Of a stretch of DNA of 28,311 bases, positions 8,800-17,085 are shown piece after piece (position 1 is the stretch's first letter; every line of letters begins with the position of its first letter). The DNA is taken from contig CABUHE010000027.1 in assembly GCA_902491375.1 (NCBI GenBank), positions 1 through 28,311 of the forward strand, read 5' to 3'. The notes under the pieces are model-generated. The model was not told the DNA's origin. It worked only from the letters and a program-made list of their open reading frames with translations, and searched no databases. The DNA is from an uncultured Prevotella sp. GTDB lineage: Bacteria > Bacteroidota > Bacteroidia > Bacteroidales > Bacteroidaceae. The translations under genes and the position numbers were made by a program.

Positions 8800-8832
8800 C
8801 AAAATTAGCCTATTTCCACTAAAAGGCGCAAA
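8800..8832 (-). promoter_or_regulatory. Bacteroidetes promoter for the coiled-coil gene
   Basis: The minus strand shows TTTG (8829-8832), a 21-nt spacer and TAATTTTG (8800-8807), a full match to the TTTG-N19-21-TAnnTTTG pattern. The ATG at 8737 gives a leader of about 55 nt. Confidence 0.7.
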
Positions 8833-8935
8833 AATTTAATCAAGTATAAATAATGAAAATGCAAAAATTAGCAATTTTACCGAATTTTTGAACAAAATTA
8901 AAGACATTTGCATACTACGAGCCACTAAATGAATA

Positions 8936-9628
8936 TTAAAGATAAAAATCTCCAGTCAGTTCCTGATACCATTCTGAACGTGTCATGTCATCATTATTAA
9001 GACAATATTCACTTTCCTCGACCACATCTATACGAGTATTCCCATAAGCAAGAAGCCAACGGCTCACCGGCTTACGATTCACAGTATGAATACCATAGGC
9101 TCTCAATGGCCACAACCCGGCAAACGCCGCCTCTGTATCAAAGCTATTACGATATGCAGTCGGAATAACTACCGAGAACACACCATGTGAAGACAAGAGT
9201 CTTGAAGCATGCCTGAACAAATCAGAAAAAGGCAGAGCTACAGCCGAACGTGCAAAAGTACGCTGAACAGTCAGGCTGTCAGGAGACGAGGCGTAAAAGG
9301 GCGGGTTACAAACTATAGCATCATACTCAGCAGAAACGTAATTCTGTAATGATGATTCCACCACGTCTATTCTCCCGTTGAATTCAGAACCGGCGACATT
9401 TTCCCGAGCCTGAAGACATGCTCCAGAATCAATATCAATAGCATCAATATGCGCATGCTGAAACCGTTGAGCCATCATCATTGCTATCAACCCCGAACCT
9501 GTACCGATATCCAATATCCGTTTACCGCCAGTCGCCCATGCACCCAGCAACACTCCGTCCGTACCGACTTTCATAGCACATTTATCATGATTCACAACAA
9601 AACGTTTGAACCTAAACCCACTTGACAT
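8936..9628 (-). CDS. trmN6: tRNA1(Val) (adenine(37)-N6)-methyltransferase-like enzyme
   Basis: The 230-residue Rossmann-fold methyltransferase has the SAM-binding motif I-L-D-I-G-T-G-S-G at about residues 38-46 and the N-P-P-F motif at 108-111 that marks N6-adenine methyltransferases. The opening F-R-F-K-R-F-V-V-N-H-D-K-C-A-M-K-V-G-T-D is characteristic of YfiC/TrmN6, which methylates A37 of tRNA-Val. E. coli YfiC is of similar length. The gene is transcribed towards the coiled-coil gene but separated by 198 nt and that gene's own promoter. Other NPPF RNA or protein methyltransferases are less likely given the N-terminus. Confidence 0.88.
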   Translation of the reverse strand: MSSGFRFKRFVVNHDKCAMKVGTDGVLLGAWATGGKRILDIGTGSGLIAMMMAQRFQHAHIDAIDIDSGACLQARENVAGSEFNGRIDVVESSLQNYVSAEYDAIVCNPPFYASSPDSLTVQRTFARSAVALPFSDLFRHASRLLSSHGVFSVVIPTAYRNSFDTEAAFAGLWPLRAYGIHTVNRKPVSRWLLAYGNTRIDVVEESEYCLNNDDMTRSEWYQELTGDFYL

Positions 9629-9679
9629 AAAAAAATATTATTGCCATTAATAAAGATTTTTATAATACTTTACAGATTG

Positions 9680-9687
9680 CAAATATA
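9680..9687 (-). promoter_or_regulatory. -7 box for trmN6
   Basis: The minus strand reads TATATTTG about 52 nt upstream of the ATG at 9628. A weak -33 candidate (CTTG) lies about 20 nt further upstream. Confidence 0.45.
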
Positions 9688-10262
9688 CTTAAAATTCAGC
9701 AATAAAACAAGACTAATCTAATGTTATCTTATTTGTAGCTAAAAAATAACATCAAACCATTATAATAACAAAAGATAAACAAAAACACTCACTTATCCTA
9801 AATGACAATATTGAGAACTAGTCCACACATCAACGTAAATATTTTTCAAAAATACATTTACAATGCGCAACACTATTCAGACCTTATAGTAAAGATATAA
9901 ATTATCCGTCTTAAATATAAGACAATCAATATTTTACGATGCGTTGTATAAATATAGAATAAAATCGGACATTAATATATTTCCCAAACAGGCTCTTTTA
10001 GCGTTTCATAGACCATCTTTTGTAATCTGATATATGGTCTTTTACTTATCAAAACGCCATATATTGCAAAACAAGTAATCTACGTATGAACCGTTAATCA
10101 AGAATCATGACAAAAACAAAAAACAGAATATGCCCAAAGAAAAGCTCCTTCAACAATCGACAAAATAGTAAATTAACCCGTATTCACAAGAATCGTCAAC
10201 TGTACAACGTTATTTAAATAAAAATAATCATGCCGTCTAAACGTAATGTCAATTAAAATGAG
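9688..10262. other. Long AT-rich gene-free region upstream of lon
   Basis: No coding frame with recognisable composition is present between divergent trmN6 and lon. The region contains an interspersed repeat copy (10013-10047, listed separately), a 7-bp inverted repeat ATGTTAT/ATAACAT (9721-9727 and 9746-9752) and a small palindrome GTCTTA-AATA-TAAGAC (9908-9923). I see no tRNA, no rRNA and no riboswitch I can name. Confidence 0.6.
10013..10047 (+). repeat. Interspersed intergenic repeat, copy 1
   Basis: Positions 10013-10043 (CCATCTTTT ... TCTGATATATGG ... CTTTT) match the reverse complement of 22344-22374 at 27 of 31 positions. A further 13-mer TGGTCTTTTACTT (10035-10047) occurs exactly in the other locus at 22428-22440 on the opposite strand. 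The ends form a hairpin AGACCAT (10010-10016) with ATGGTCT (10034-10040). Confidence 0.75.
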
Positions 10263-10270
10263 TAAATTTG
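10263..10270 (+). promoter_or_regulatory. -7 box for lon
   Basis: TAAATTTG matches TAnnTTTG and predicts a leader of roughly 80 nt before the lon ATG at 10358. No convincing -33 TTTG and no recognisable heat-shock operator is seen. Confidence 0.5.
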
Positions 10271-10357
10271 CACCCCAATAAATTAATGTGAATTTAAGGT
10301 AAGAAGTAACCAACACCCCGACACCCGGGATGAACATTTACGATTCTAAAAACGATT

Positions 10358-12805
10358 ATGAGAAAAGATACAAATAGCGCATTTTCCATGATAGCAGACT
10401 ACGAAGGAGATATCACAAAGCTTTTTGAAGGCAATGAGAGCGGAGAGCAACCTATCTTGGCCACACGCAACCTTGTGTTGTTTCCAGGTGTAGTATCGCC
10501 GGTCCTTATAGGACGAACATCGAGCCTCAACCTCATTAACCAACTGAAGGAGACACCAGATCAGGCTTTTGCTGTGTTTTGCCAGAAGAATGCAGACGAG
10601 GACGCGCCTACCAAAAAAGATCAACTTTACGACTACGGTGTACATGCTAAAATAATCCGTGTACTCGAAATGCCTGGACAGTCTGGCAATGTTACCGTAA
10701 TACTGCAAGGATTGGGACGCTGTAAGCTTAATGAGATTACAGGCATAAGCCCGTTCCTGAAAGGTGTTGTTGAAGTAGCAACTGAAAAAATACCTGACGA
10801 AAAAGATAAAGAGTTCGCGACTGCCATCGAAGACTTACGCAACGTAACAATTGACTATGTCAAGAAGAACGACGACATACCGGACGAGGCACAGTTCGCA
10901 TTGCAGAACATCAATAATGCCGTAATACTGCTAAACTTCGTATGTACGAGTCTGCCGTTTGATGTTAAAGAGAAAATAAAACTTCTTAAATCAAACTCGC
11001 TCAAAGATCGTCTTTTCAAGCTGTTGAAGATATTGCACCGAGAGATGCAGCTGCTTGAAATCAAGCACGACATTCGTACAAAAACACGCGAGGATATAGA
11101 CGAGCAGCAGCGTGAATACTTCCTGCAACAGCAGATAAAGAACATCAAGGAAGAGCTTGGCAATGGTGACAGCTATCCTGAACGCAAAGAGCTGCTTGAA
11201 GCAGCAAAAGACAAGAAGTGGCCTGAGGAAATTGCCAACACGTTCAACAAGGAACTCGAAAAGCTTGACATCCTCAACCCTCAAAGTCCAGAATTCAGCG
11301 TGCAGCTTACATATCTGCAAACACTAGTAAACCTGCCGTGGGAAAGCTATACACAGGACGACCTTAACCTGAAACGTGCAGAAAAAGTGCTCGATAAAGA
11401 CCACTACGGCATGAAGAAAGTTAAAGAGCGCATACTTGAATACATGGCTGTATTGAGCCTCAGGCACGACCTGAAATCGCCGATTATCTGCCTTTACGGC
11501 CCTCCTGGAGTCGGAAAGACAAGTCTCGGCAAGAGCATCGCCGCAGCCATGAGGCGCAAATACACACGCATGTCTCTTGGCGGTGTGCATGACGAGGCTG
11601 AAATCAGAGGCCACCGCCGCACATATATCGGTGCTATGCCGGGACGAATAATAAAGAGCATACAGAAAGCAGGCTCTTCAAATCCGGTATTCATACTTGA
11701 CGAGATTGACAAGGTTACGCAGAACACGGTTAACGGAGACCCGGCTTCAGCACTGCTCGAAGTACTCGACCCGGAACAGAACTTCGCTTTCCACGACAAC
11801 TATCTTGACGTGGACTACGACTTGTCTAAAGTACTGTTCATTGCAACCGCAAACGACCTGAACACCATACCACGGCCACTGCTCGACCGTATGGAACTGA
11901 TAGAAGTCAGTGGCTACATAACAGAAGAAAAGGTTGAAATAGCCAAACGCCATCTCATACCTAAAGAGAAGGACAATACCGGACTCGGAGATGAGAAGAA
12001 ACTGATTTTCACAAAACAGTCTATTGAGAAAATAATTGAGCAATATACACGCGAAAGCGGTGTACGCCAACTTGAGAAACAGATAAACAAGGCATTACGC
12101 AAACTGGCTTTCCTAAAAGCAAAGGACGGCGAGCTGCCTTATTACAAAATAACACCTGAGGAAGTGACCACGCTTCTAGGCAACCCGCCATTCTATCGTG
12201 ACATATATCAGGGCAATGAATATGCAGGCGTAGTAACCGGCCTTGCATGGACAAGTGTAGGCGGAGAGATTCTTTTCATCGAAACAAGTCTAAGCAAAGG
12301 TAAAGGCTCAAAGCTTACCCTTACAGGTAATCTTGGTGACGTTATGAAGGAGTCGGCAATCCTTGCGCTTGAATACGTCAAGGCGCATGCAAGCATACTT
12401 GGAATTGATTACCGCATATTTGACCATTGGAACATACACATTCACGTACCCGAAGGAGCCACACCAAAAGACGGTCCATCAGCAGGTATAACAATTGCCA
12501 CGTCAATAGCATCGGCATTGACACAACGCAAAGTGCGCACTAAGACTGCAATGACCGGTGAAATAACTCTTCGTGGAAAAGTGCTTCCTGTCGGCGGCAT
12601 CAAGGAAAAGATACTTGCCGCAAAACGTGCCGGCATTACAGAAATCGTAATGTGTAAGGACAACCAGAAAGACATTGAGGAGATCTCAAGCGAATACATT
12701 GCCGGCGTAAACTTCCACTATGTTGAGAACGTACAGGAGGTATGGGCATTTGCACTTACTGACGAGAAAGTCAAGAATCCAGTAACATTCGATATTGAAG
12801 ACTAA
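10358..12805 (+). CDS. lon: ATP-dependent Lon protease
   Basis: The 815-residue protein has the complete LonA layout: an N-terminal substrate-binding domain (about 30-240), a helical linker, an AAA+ module with Walker A G-P-P-G-V-G-K-T at 381-388 and Walker B F-I-L-D-E-I-D-K about 65 residues on, and a C-terminal protease domain with P-K-D-G-P-S-A-G (catalytic Ser about 708) and G-G-I-K-E-K (Lys about 749). It degrades damaged and regulatory proteins in the cytoplasm. It is first in a tight plus-strand series: tgt starts only 4 nt after its stop, so translational or transcriptional coupling is likely. Confidence 0.98.
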   Translation: MRKDTNSAFSMIADYEGDITKLFEGNESGEQPILATRNLVLFPGVVSPVLIGRTSSLNLINQLKETPDQAFAVFCQKNADEDAPTKKDQLYDYGVHAKIIRVLEMPGQSGNVTVILQGLGRCKLNEITGISPFLKGVVEVATEKIPDEKDKEFATAIEDLRNVTIDYVKKNDDIPDEAQFALQNINNAVILLNFVCTSLPFDVKEKIKLLKSNSLKDRLFKLLKILHREMQLLEIKHDIRTKTREDIDEQQREYFLQQQIKNIKEELGNGDSYPERKELLEAAKDKKWPEEIANTFNKELEKLDILNPQSPEFSVQLTYLQTLVNLPWESYTQDDLNLKRAEKVLDKDHYGMKKVKERILEYMAVLSLRHDLKSPIICLYGPPGVGKTSLGKSIAAAMRRKYTRMSLGGVHDEAEIRGHRRTYIGAMPGRIIKSIQKAGSSNPVFILDEIDKVTQNTVNGDPASALLEVLDPEQNFAFHDNYLDVDYDLSKVLFIATANDLNTIPRPLLDRMELIEVSGYITEEKVEIAKRHLIPKEKDNTGLGDEKKLIFTKQSIEKIIEQYTRESGVRQLEKQINKALRKLAFLKAKDGELPYYKITPEEVTTLLGNPPFYRDIYQGNEYAGVVTGLAWTSVGGEILFIETSLSKGKGSKLTLTGNLGDVMKESAILALEYVKAHASILGIDYRIFDHWNIHIHVPEGATPKDGPSAGITIATSIASALTQRKVRTKTAMTGEITLRGKVLPVGGIKEKILAAKRAGITEIVMCKDNQKDIEEISSEYIAGVNFHYVENVQEVWAFALTDEKVKNPVTFDIED

Positions 12806-12809
12806 AAAC

Positions 12810-13937
12810 ATGTTTTTCGAGCTACAACACACAGACGACGCAAGCGACGCACGTACCGGGCTGATAACAACAGCACACGGACAGATACGCACGCCGATAT
12901 TCATGCCTGTGGGCACATGCGGCAGCGTGAAAGGCATACATTTCAGTGAGCTGCGCGAACAAGTAAAAGCACAGATAATATTAGGTAACACTTACCACCT
13001 ATATCTCCGCCCAGGCCTTGATATACTCAAGGCCGCAGGCGGTCTGCACAAGTTCAACACATGGGACAGACCCATCCTGACAGACAGCGGAGGATTCCAA
13101 GTATTCTCTCTGACAGGCATAAGAAAGCTCAAAGAAGAAGGATGCGAGTTCCGTTCTCACATAGACGGTTCAAAACATTTCTTTACCCCTGAAAACGTTA
13201 TGGACACCGAAAGGGCTATCGGTGCAGACATCATCATGGCATTTGACGAATGTCCTTCCGGACAGAGCGACTATCAATATGCTAAAAAGAGCCTTACACT
13301 TACGCAACACTGGCTTGACAGATGTATTAAGCGTTTTAACGAGACAGAACCACTATACGGCTACAATCAGACACTGTTCCCGATTGTACAGGGCTGCACG
13401 TTCAAAGATTTGAGAAGAGAAGCAGCAAAATACGTTGCAGACAAAGGAGCAGACGGTAATGCCATAGGCGGTCTTGCTGTAGGCGAACCGACAGAGGTCA
13501 TGTATGAAATGATTGAAGTTGTAAACGAGATTCTGCCGAAAGACAAGCCACGTTATTTAATGGGAGTAGGAACGCCACAGAACATACTTGAAGCTATTGA
13601 ACGAGGAGTTGACATGTTCGACTGTGTCATGCCTACAAGAAACGGACGCAACGCCATGCTCTTCACGTACAACGGAACGATGAACATGCGCAATAAGAAA
13701 TGGGAAAAAGATTTCTCACCTATCGATCCTGACGGATGTGATGTTGATAAGATTTATTCAAAAGCATATCTGCACCATCTTTTCAAAGCCCAGGAACTAC
13801 TGGCAATGCAGATTGCCAGCATACATAATCTGGCTTTCTATCTGCGTCTTGTTACAGATGCACGCACACACATCGAAGCAGGAGATTTTGTAAGATGGAA
13901 ATCTTCCGTAATAGACCAACTGGGGAAACGGATTTAA
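12810..13937 (+). CDS. tgt: tRNA-guanine transglycosylase (queuine tRNA-ribosyltransferase)
   Basis: The 375-residue enzyme exchanges G34 of GUN tRNAs for a queuosine precursor. The general-base segment L-T-D-S-G-G-F-Q (Asp about 92) and the nucleophile region F-D-C-V-M-P-T-R (Asp about 271) are intact, as is the G-G-L-A-V-G-E loop. Canonical bacterial Tgt then has a CxCxxC zinc motif; here the matching stretch D-P-D-G-C-D-V-D-K-I-Y keeps only one Cys (about 310), while the later zinc His (I-H-N, about 339) is kept. The open frame begins with TTG at 12795 inside lon, but ATG 12810 gives the family-like start MFFEL and is preferred. Confidence 0.95.
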   Translation: MFFELQHTDDASDARTGLITTAHGQIRTPIFMPVGTCGSVKGIHFSELREQVKAQIILGNTYHLYLRPGLDILKAAGGLHKFNTWDRPILTDSGGFQVFSLTGIRKLKEEGCEFRSHIDGSKHFFTPENVMDTERAIGADIIMAFDECPSGQSDYQYAKKSLTLTQHWLDRCIKRFNETEPLYGYNQTLFPIVQGCTFKDLRREAAKYVADKGADGNAIGGLAVGEPTEVMYEMIEVVNEILPKDKPRYLMGVGTPQNILEAIERGVDMFDCVMPTRNGRNAMLFTYNGTMNMRNKKWEKDFSPIDPDGCDVDKIYSKAYLHHLFKAQELLAMQIASIHNLAFYLRLVTDARTHIEAGDFVRWKSSVIDQLGKRI

Positions 13938-13946
13938 CAGAACAAA

Positions 13947-15176
13947 ATGAAAAGAAAAAACATCAGGAGATTCAGAAAGGTGCTGAAACTGACAAGATGG
14001 ATGAAAATTCACTTTGCATGGCTTATATCAGCATTGAACTGGCTGGGCAAGAAGCTTAGATGGATGAAATATCTGAATCCGACAAGATATCTCAAGATAT
14101 TAGATTGGTACATTATAAAGAAATTCATCGGAACCTACTTCTACTCTATTGCCCTTATTATCTCCATATCAATAGTCTTCGACATTAATGAGAACCTTGC
14201 TAAGTTTACTCAGTATCATGCTCCATTGAAGGCTATTGTCGTAGACTATTATATGAACTTCGTGCCATACTTTGCCAATCTGTTCAGCCCGTTGTTCGTT
14301 TTCATTGCTGTAATATTCTTCACATCAAAACTAGCTGGAAATTCTGAAGTAATATCAATGCTGGCTGCAGGTGTAAGTTTCAAAAGACTGATGCGCCCAT
14401 ACATGATTTCAGCTGCGCTCATTTCTATCATGACTTTCTTCCTTGGAGCATACGTTATTCCAAAAGGTACGATAATAAGACAGAACTTCGAAACGATGTA
14501 TAAAAACAAAAAGAAAAATACATCAGCTGAGAATGTACAGTTACAAGTAGGAAAAGGAGTAATAGCATACATCCAACATTATGACAACAATCTGAAAAAA
14601 GGCTACGGATTCTGTCTTGACAAGTTCGAAGAAAAGAAGCTGGTAAGCCACATGACGGCTTCAGAGATTCAGTACGACACAATCTCAGACACAAAATATC
14701 ATTGGAAAGCGCGTAACTGGCGAATACGCCAATTAAAGGGAATGCGCGAGACGATAACAAGCGGTACAGTAAAAGACACTACTATTATGATGGAACCTAC
14801 TGACCTTGTATTCTCAAAAGGACAGCAGGAAACATTTACAAGTCCACAACTGAAAGAATATATCAGCAAACAGATTGACAGAGGCTCAGGCAATGTTGTT
14901 CAATATGAAGTGGAATACCACAAACGCATTGCGACATCATTTGCCTCATTCATTCTTACAACTATCGGCCTTTCCTTGTCATCAAGAAAGCGTAAAGGTG
15001 GTATGGGAATGTACCTCGGCATAGGACTTGCGCTCAGCTTTACATACATTATGTTGCAGACGGTGTCGTCAACGTTTGCAATTAACGCAAACACGCCTCC
15101 AATGCTGGCCGCATGGATTCCGAACATAATATTCACGGTAGTGGCATATTTCTGCTATCGCAAAGCACCCAATTAA
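13947..15176 (+). CDS. LptF/LptG-family lipopolysaccharide export permease
   Basis: The 409-residue protein has the YjgP/YjgQ layout: three membrane spans (about 58-80, 105-128, 150-172), a periplasmic jellyroll domain (about 180-315) and three C-terminal spans (about 325-405). LptF/LptG form the ABC permease that extracts LPS from the inner membrane, powered by LptB; I cannot tell F from G with certainty. ATG 13947 gives about 50 cationic residues before the first span; a later Met at 14064 (M-K-Y-L-N-P) is the alternative start. The 9-nt gap to tgt favours the upstream start. The helicase gene follows by 4 nt. Confidence 0.88.
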   Translation: MKRKNIRRFRKVLKLTRWMKIHFAWLISALNWLGKKLRWMKYLNPTRYLKILDWYIIKKFIGTYFYSIALIISISIVFDINENLAKFTQYHAPLKAIVVDYYMNFVPYFANLFSPLFVFIAVIFFTSKLAGNSEVISMLAAGVSFKRLMRPYMISAALISIMTFFLGAYVIPKGTIIRQNFETMYKNKKKNTSAENVQLQVGKGVIAYIQHYDNNLKKGYGFCLDKFEEKKLVSHMTASEIQYDTISDTKYHWKARNWRIRQLKGMRETITSGTVKDTTIMMEPTDLVFSKGQQETFTSPQLKEYISKQIDRGSGNVVQYEVEYHKRIATSFASFILTTIGLSLSSRKRKGGMGMYLGIGLALSFTYIMLQTVSSTFAINANTPPMLAAWIPNIIFTVVAYFCYRKAPN

Positions 15177-15180
15177 ATAT

Positions 15181-16440
15181 ATGGATTTTTACGATTTAGA
15201 TTTAAGTGACAACACTCTCGACGCAATAGACGCCATGGGATGGACTTCCTGCACTCCAATACAGGAAAAGTGCATCCCTGAAATAATTAATGGTAAAGAC
15301 TTACTTGGAATAGCACAGACAGGAACAGGCAAAACAGCTGCATATCTTTTGCCTATACTTAGCATGCTTGATGAAGACAACTTTCCTGAAGAATCAATTA
15401 ATTGTGTAATAATGAGCCCAACGCGTGAGCTTGCACAGCAGATAGATCAGGCAATGCAGGGTTTCTCATATTACATGAACGACGTGAGTAGCGTAGCTGT
15501 GTATGGAGGAAATGACGGAAGCCGGTATGACCAAGAATACAAGAGTATGAAGATGGGAGCCGATGTAATTATTGCAACACCTGGCAGACTCATTAGTCAT
15601 ATCAATATGGGAAATGTCGACCTAAGCAATGTTTCTTTCTTTGTTCTTGATGAAGCTGACCGTATGCTAGATATGGGATTTCATGAAGATATCCTTTCAA
15701 TCGCAAAGCTCTTACCGTCAAGCTGTCAGACAATCATGTTCTCTGCAACAATGCCTGAGAAGATTGAAGAACTTGCAAAAAACATCCTTAAAGATCCGGA
15801 AATCATTAAACTCGCTGTCAACAAGCCTGCTGAGAAAATAAAACAGTTGGCATGTGTATGCCATGAAAATCAGAAACCAGGCGTATTGAAAGAGATATTC
15901 AATACTTACGGACAAAAACGTGTCATCATATTCTCAAGCTCAAAACTCAAAGTTAAAGAGATAAATAAAAATCTGAGAATGCATAAGATAAACAGCGGAG
16001 AAATGCACTCAGACCTGATGCAGAGCCAAAGAGATGAAGTCATGTATGCATTTAAAAGCGGGAAGATTGACGTTCTGGTTGCGACCGACATTGTTGCCCG
16101 TGGTATTGATATTGATGACATTTCAATGGTAATAAACTATGATGTTCCTCACGATTCAGAAGATTACGTACACAGAATAGGAAGAACAGCAAGAGCAGAT
16201 CACGACGGAATAGCCATAACGCTTGTACGCGGCAAAGAAGTCGGGAACTTCATGCAGATAGAAAAATTCCTTGAATACGAAGTAGAAAAAATACCATTAC
16301 CCGAAGGGTTAGGAAAAGCTCCTGAATATAAGGTTATAGAACCTAAAAAGAATAAACATACCAAAAGAAAAGGTAAACACTTTAGAGGTAAAGGTAAGCC
16401 TAAAAAACACAGCGATAAGTCTAAAGAACAGCGTAAGTAA
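15181..16440 (+). CDS. DEAD-box ATP-dependent RNA helicase
   Basis: The 419-residue enzyme carries the standard set of motifs: Q-motif region (C-T-P-I-Q-E), motif I A-Q-T-G-T-G-K-T at 45-52, P-T-R-E-L, D-E-A-D at 157-160, S-A-T, and motif VI H-R-I-G-R-T-A-R, followed by a Lys/Arg-rich tail (about 380-419) that probably binds RNA. Such proteins (RhlE/SrmB-like) remodel rRNA and mRNA structures. It ends the lon-tgt-lpt cluster; its last 20 nt overlap the 3' end of the convergent PPTase gene and its terminator hairpin lies inside that gene. Confidence 0.96.
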   Translation: MDFYDLDLSDNTLDAIDAMGWTSCTPIQEKCIPEIINGKDLLGIAQTGTGKTAAYLLPILSMLDEDNFPEESINCVIMSPTRELAQQIDQAMQGFSYYMNDVSSVAVYGGNDGSRYDQEYKSMKMGADVIIATPGRLISHINMGNVDLSNVSFFVLDEADRMLDMGFHEDILSIAKLLPSSCQTIMFSATMPEKIEELAKNILKDPEIIKLAVNKPAEKIKQLACVCHENQKPGVLKEIFNTYGQKRVIIFSSSKLKVKEINKNLRMHKINSGEMHSDLMQSQRDEVMYAFKSGKIDVLVATDIVARGIDIDDISMVINYDVPHDSEDYVHRIGRTARADHDGIAITLVRGKEVGNFMQIEKFLEYEVEKIPLPEGLGKAPEYKVIEPKKNKHTKRKGKHFRGKGKPKKHSDKSKEQRK

Positions 16441-17029
16441 GAACATATCCGTCAAAGATACGATATGTAACGTTCAACGTTTCACGGCGTTGAACGTTTT
16501 CTGCAACTATAATCCCATTAATCGAATCACCTTCAACTGACAACACACGCATATCAGATAAGGATAAATGTTCTTCTGAATAGAACTTATACAAAGTTTC
16601 CTTTGTACACCAATATAAAATCTTCTCAATCAAATTTTGTGGATTTTCATCTTCTCGCAGCAATCTGCTTACAACACGCTCCACTCTCTGACTAATATAT
16701 TCAACATCAATAGCGACCTTTCTTTTCGGTGAAACTATGACTGTCGCAATATCTTTACTATGACTGATACTTATCTTATATCCATTTTCAAGATAAGGTT
16801 TACCATCTTTATTATGATTTAATCCAACGTAATGACCAAATATGTTGTTCAATAAACAACGTACCGCAAGAACCTCGCGCTTACGTTGCATAGAAGTAAA
16901 CTCTGCTATTTCCAACTTCAACGAATCCGGCAATAAAGCAATGTGAGAAAACTCATTAATGTCCTCATCGATTCTCCACATGCCCAACATTACGTCTTCT
17001 TCAACTTTTTCCTTGAAAATCAGCGGCAT
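16421..17029 (-). CDS. Sfp-type 4'-phosphopantetheinyl transferase superfamily protein
   Basis: The 202-residue product shows the PPTase signature: I-S-H-S (His about 90), the Mg-binding pair A-I-D-V-E (Asp108, Glu110) and W-C-T-K-E-T-L-Y-K (about 140-148). These enzymes transfer phosphopantetheine from CoA to a Ser of acyl or peptidyl carrier proteins. No carrier protein, PKS or NRPS gene is in the window, so the target is unknown and may be encoded elsewhere. The 3' end overlaps the helicase gene by 20 nt, and codons about 35-65 nt before the stop double as a terminator hairpin for the opposite strand. Confidence 0.9.
   Translation of the reverse strand: MPLIFKEKVEEDVMLGMWRIDEDINEFSHIALLPDSLKLEIAEFTSMQRKREVLAVRCLLNNIFGHYVGLNHNKDGKPYLENGYKISISHSKDIATVIVSPKRKVAIDVEYISQRVERVVSRLLREDENPQNLIEKILYWCTKETLYKFYSEEHLSLSDMRVLSVEGDSINGIIVAENVQRRETLNVTYRIFDGYVLTYAVL
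16469..16500 (+). terminator. Terminator of the lon-to-helicase series, inside the PPTase coding region
   Basis: AACGTTCAACG (16469-16479) pairs perfectly over 11 bp with CGTTGAACGTT (16488-16498) around an 8-nt loop and runs into TTTT. It lies about 30 nt after the helicase stop on the plus strand and within the last codons of the convergent PPTase gene. Confidence 0.75.
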
Positions 17030-17047
17030 AATATATTAATCTCTTTA

Positions 17048-17085
17048 TTAAAAAAATAATAAAAGCACCGTTATTAAAACGGTGC
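17048..17085 (-). terminator. Intrinsic terminator overlapping the end of ssb
   Basis: On the minus strand GCACCGTT pairs with AACGGTGC (8 bp; plus-strand 17065-17072 and 17078-17085), followed by TTTTATTATTTTTTT. The hairpin starts within the last codons of ssb (A-P-F) and the TAA stop lies in the loop. Confidence 0.85.

Noticed and set aside
12795..12809. TTG start for tgt overlapping the end of lon
   Set aside because: The ATG 15 nt later gives the usual Tgt N-terminus, so the overlap is probably not real.
10991..12991. Several long antisense open frames within lon and tgt
   Set aside because: They mirror the high coding density of the sense strand, have no family features, promoter or independent start context.
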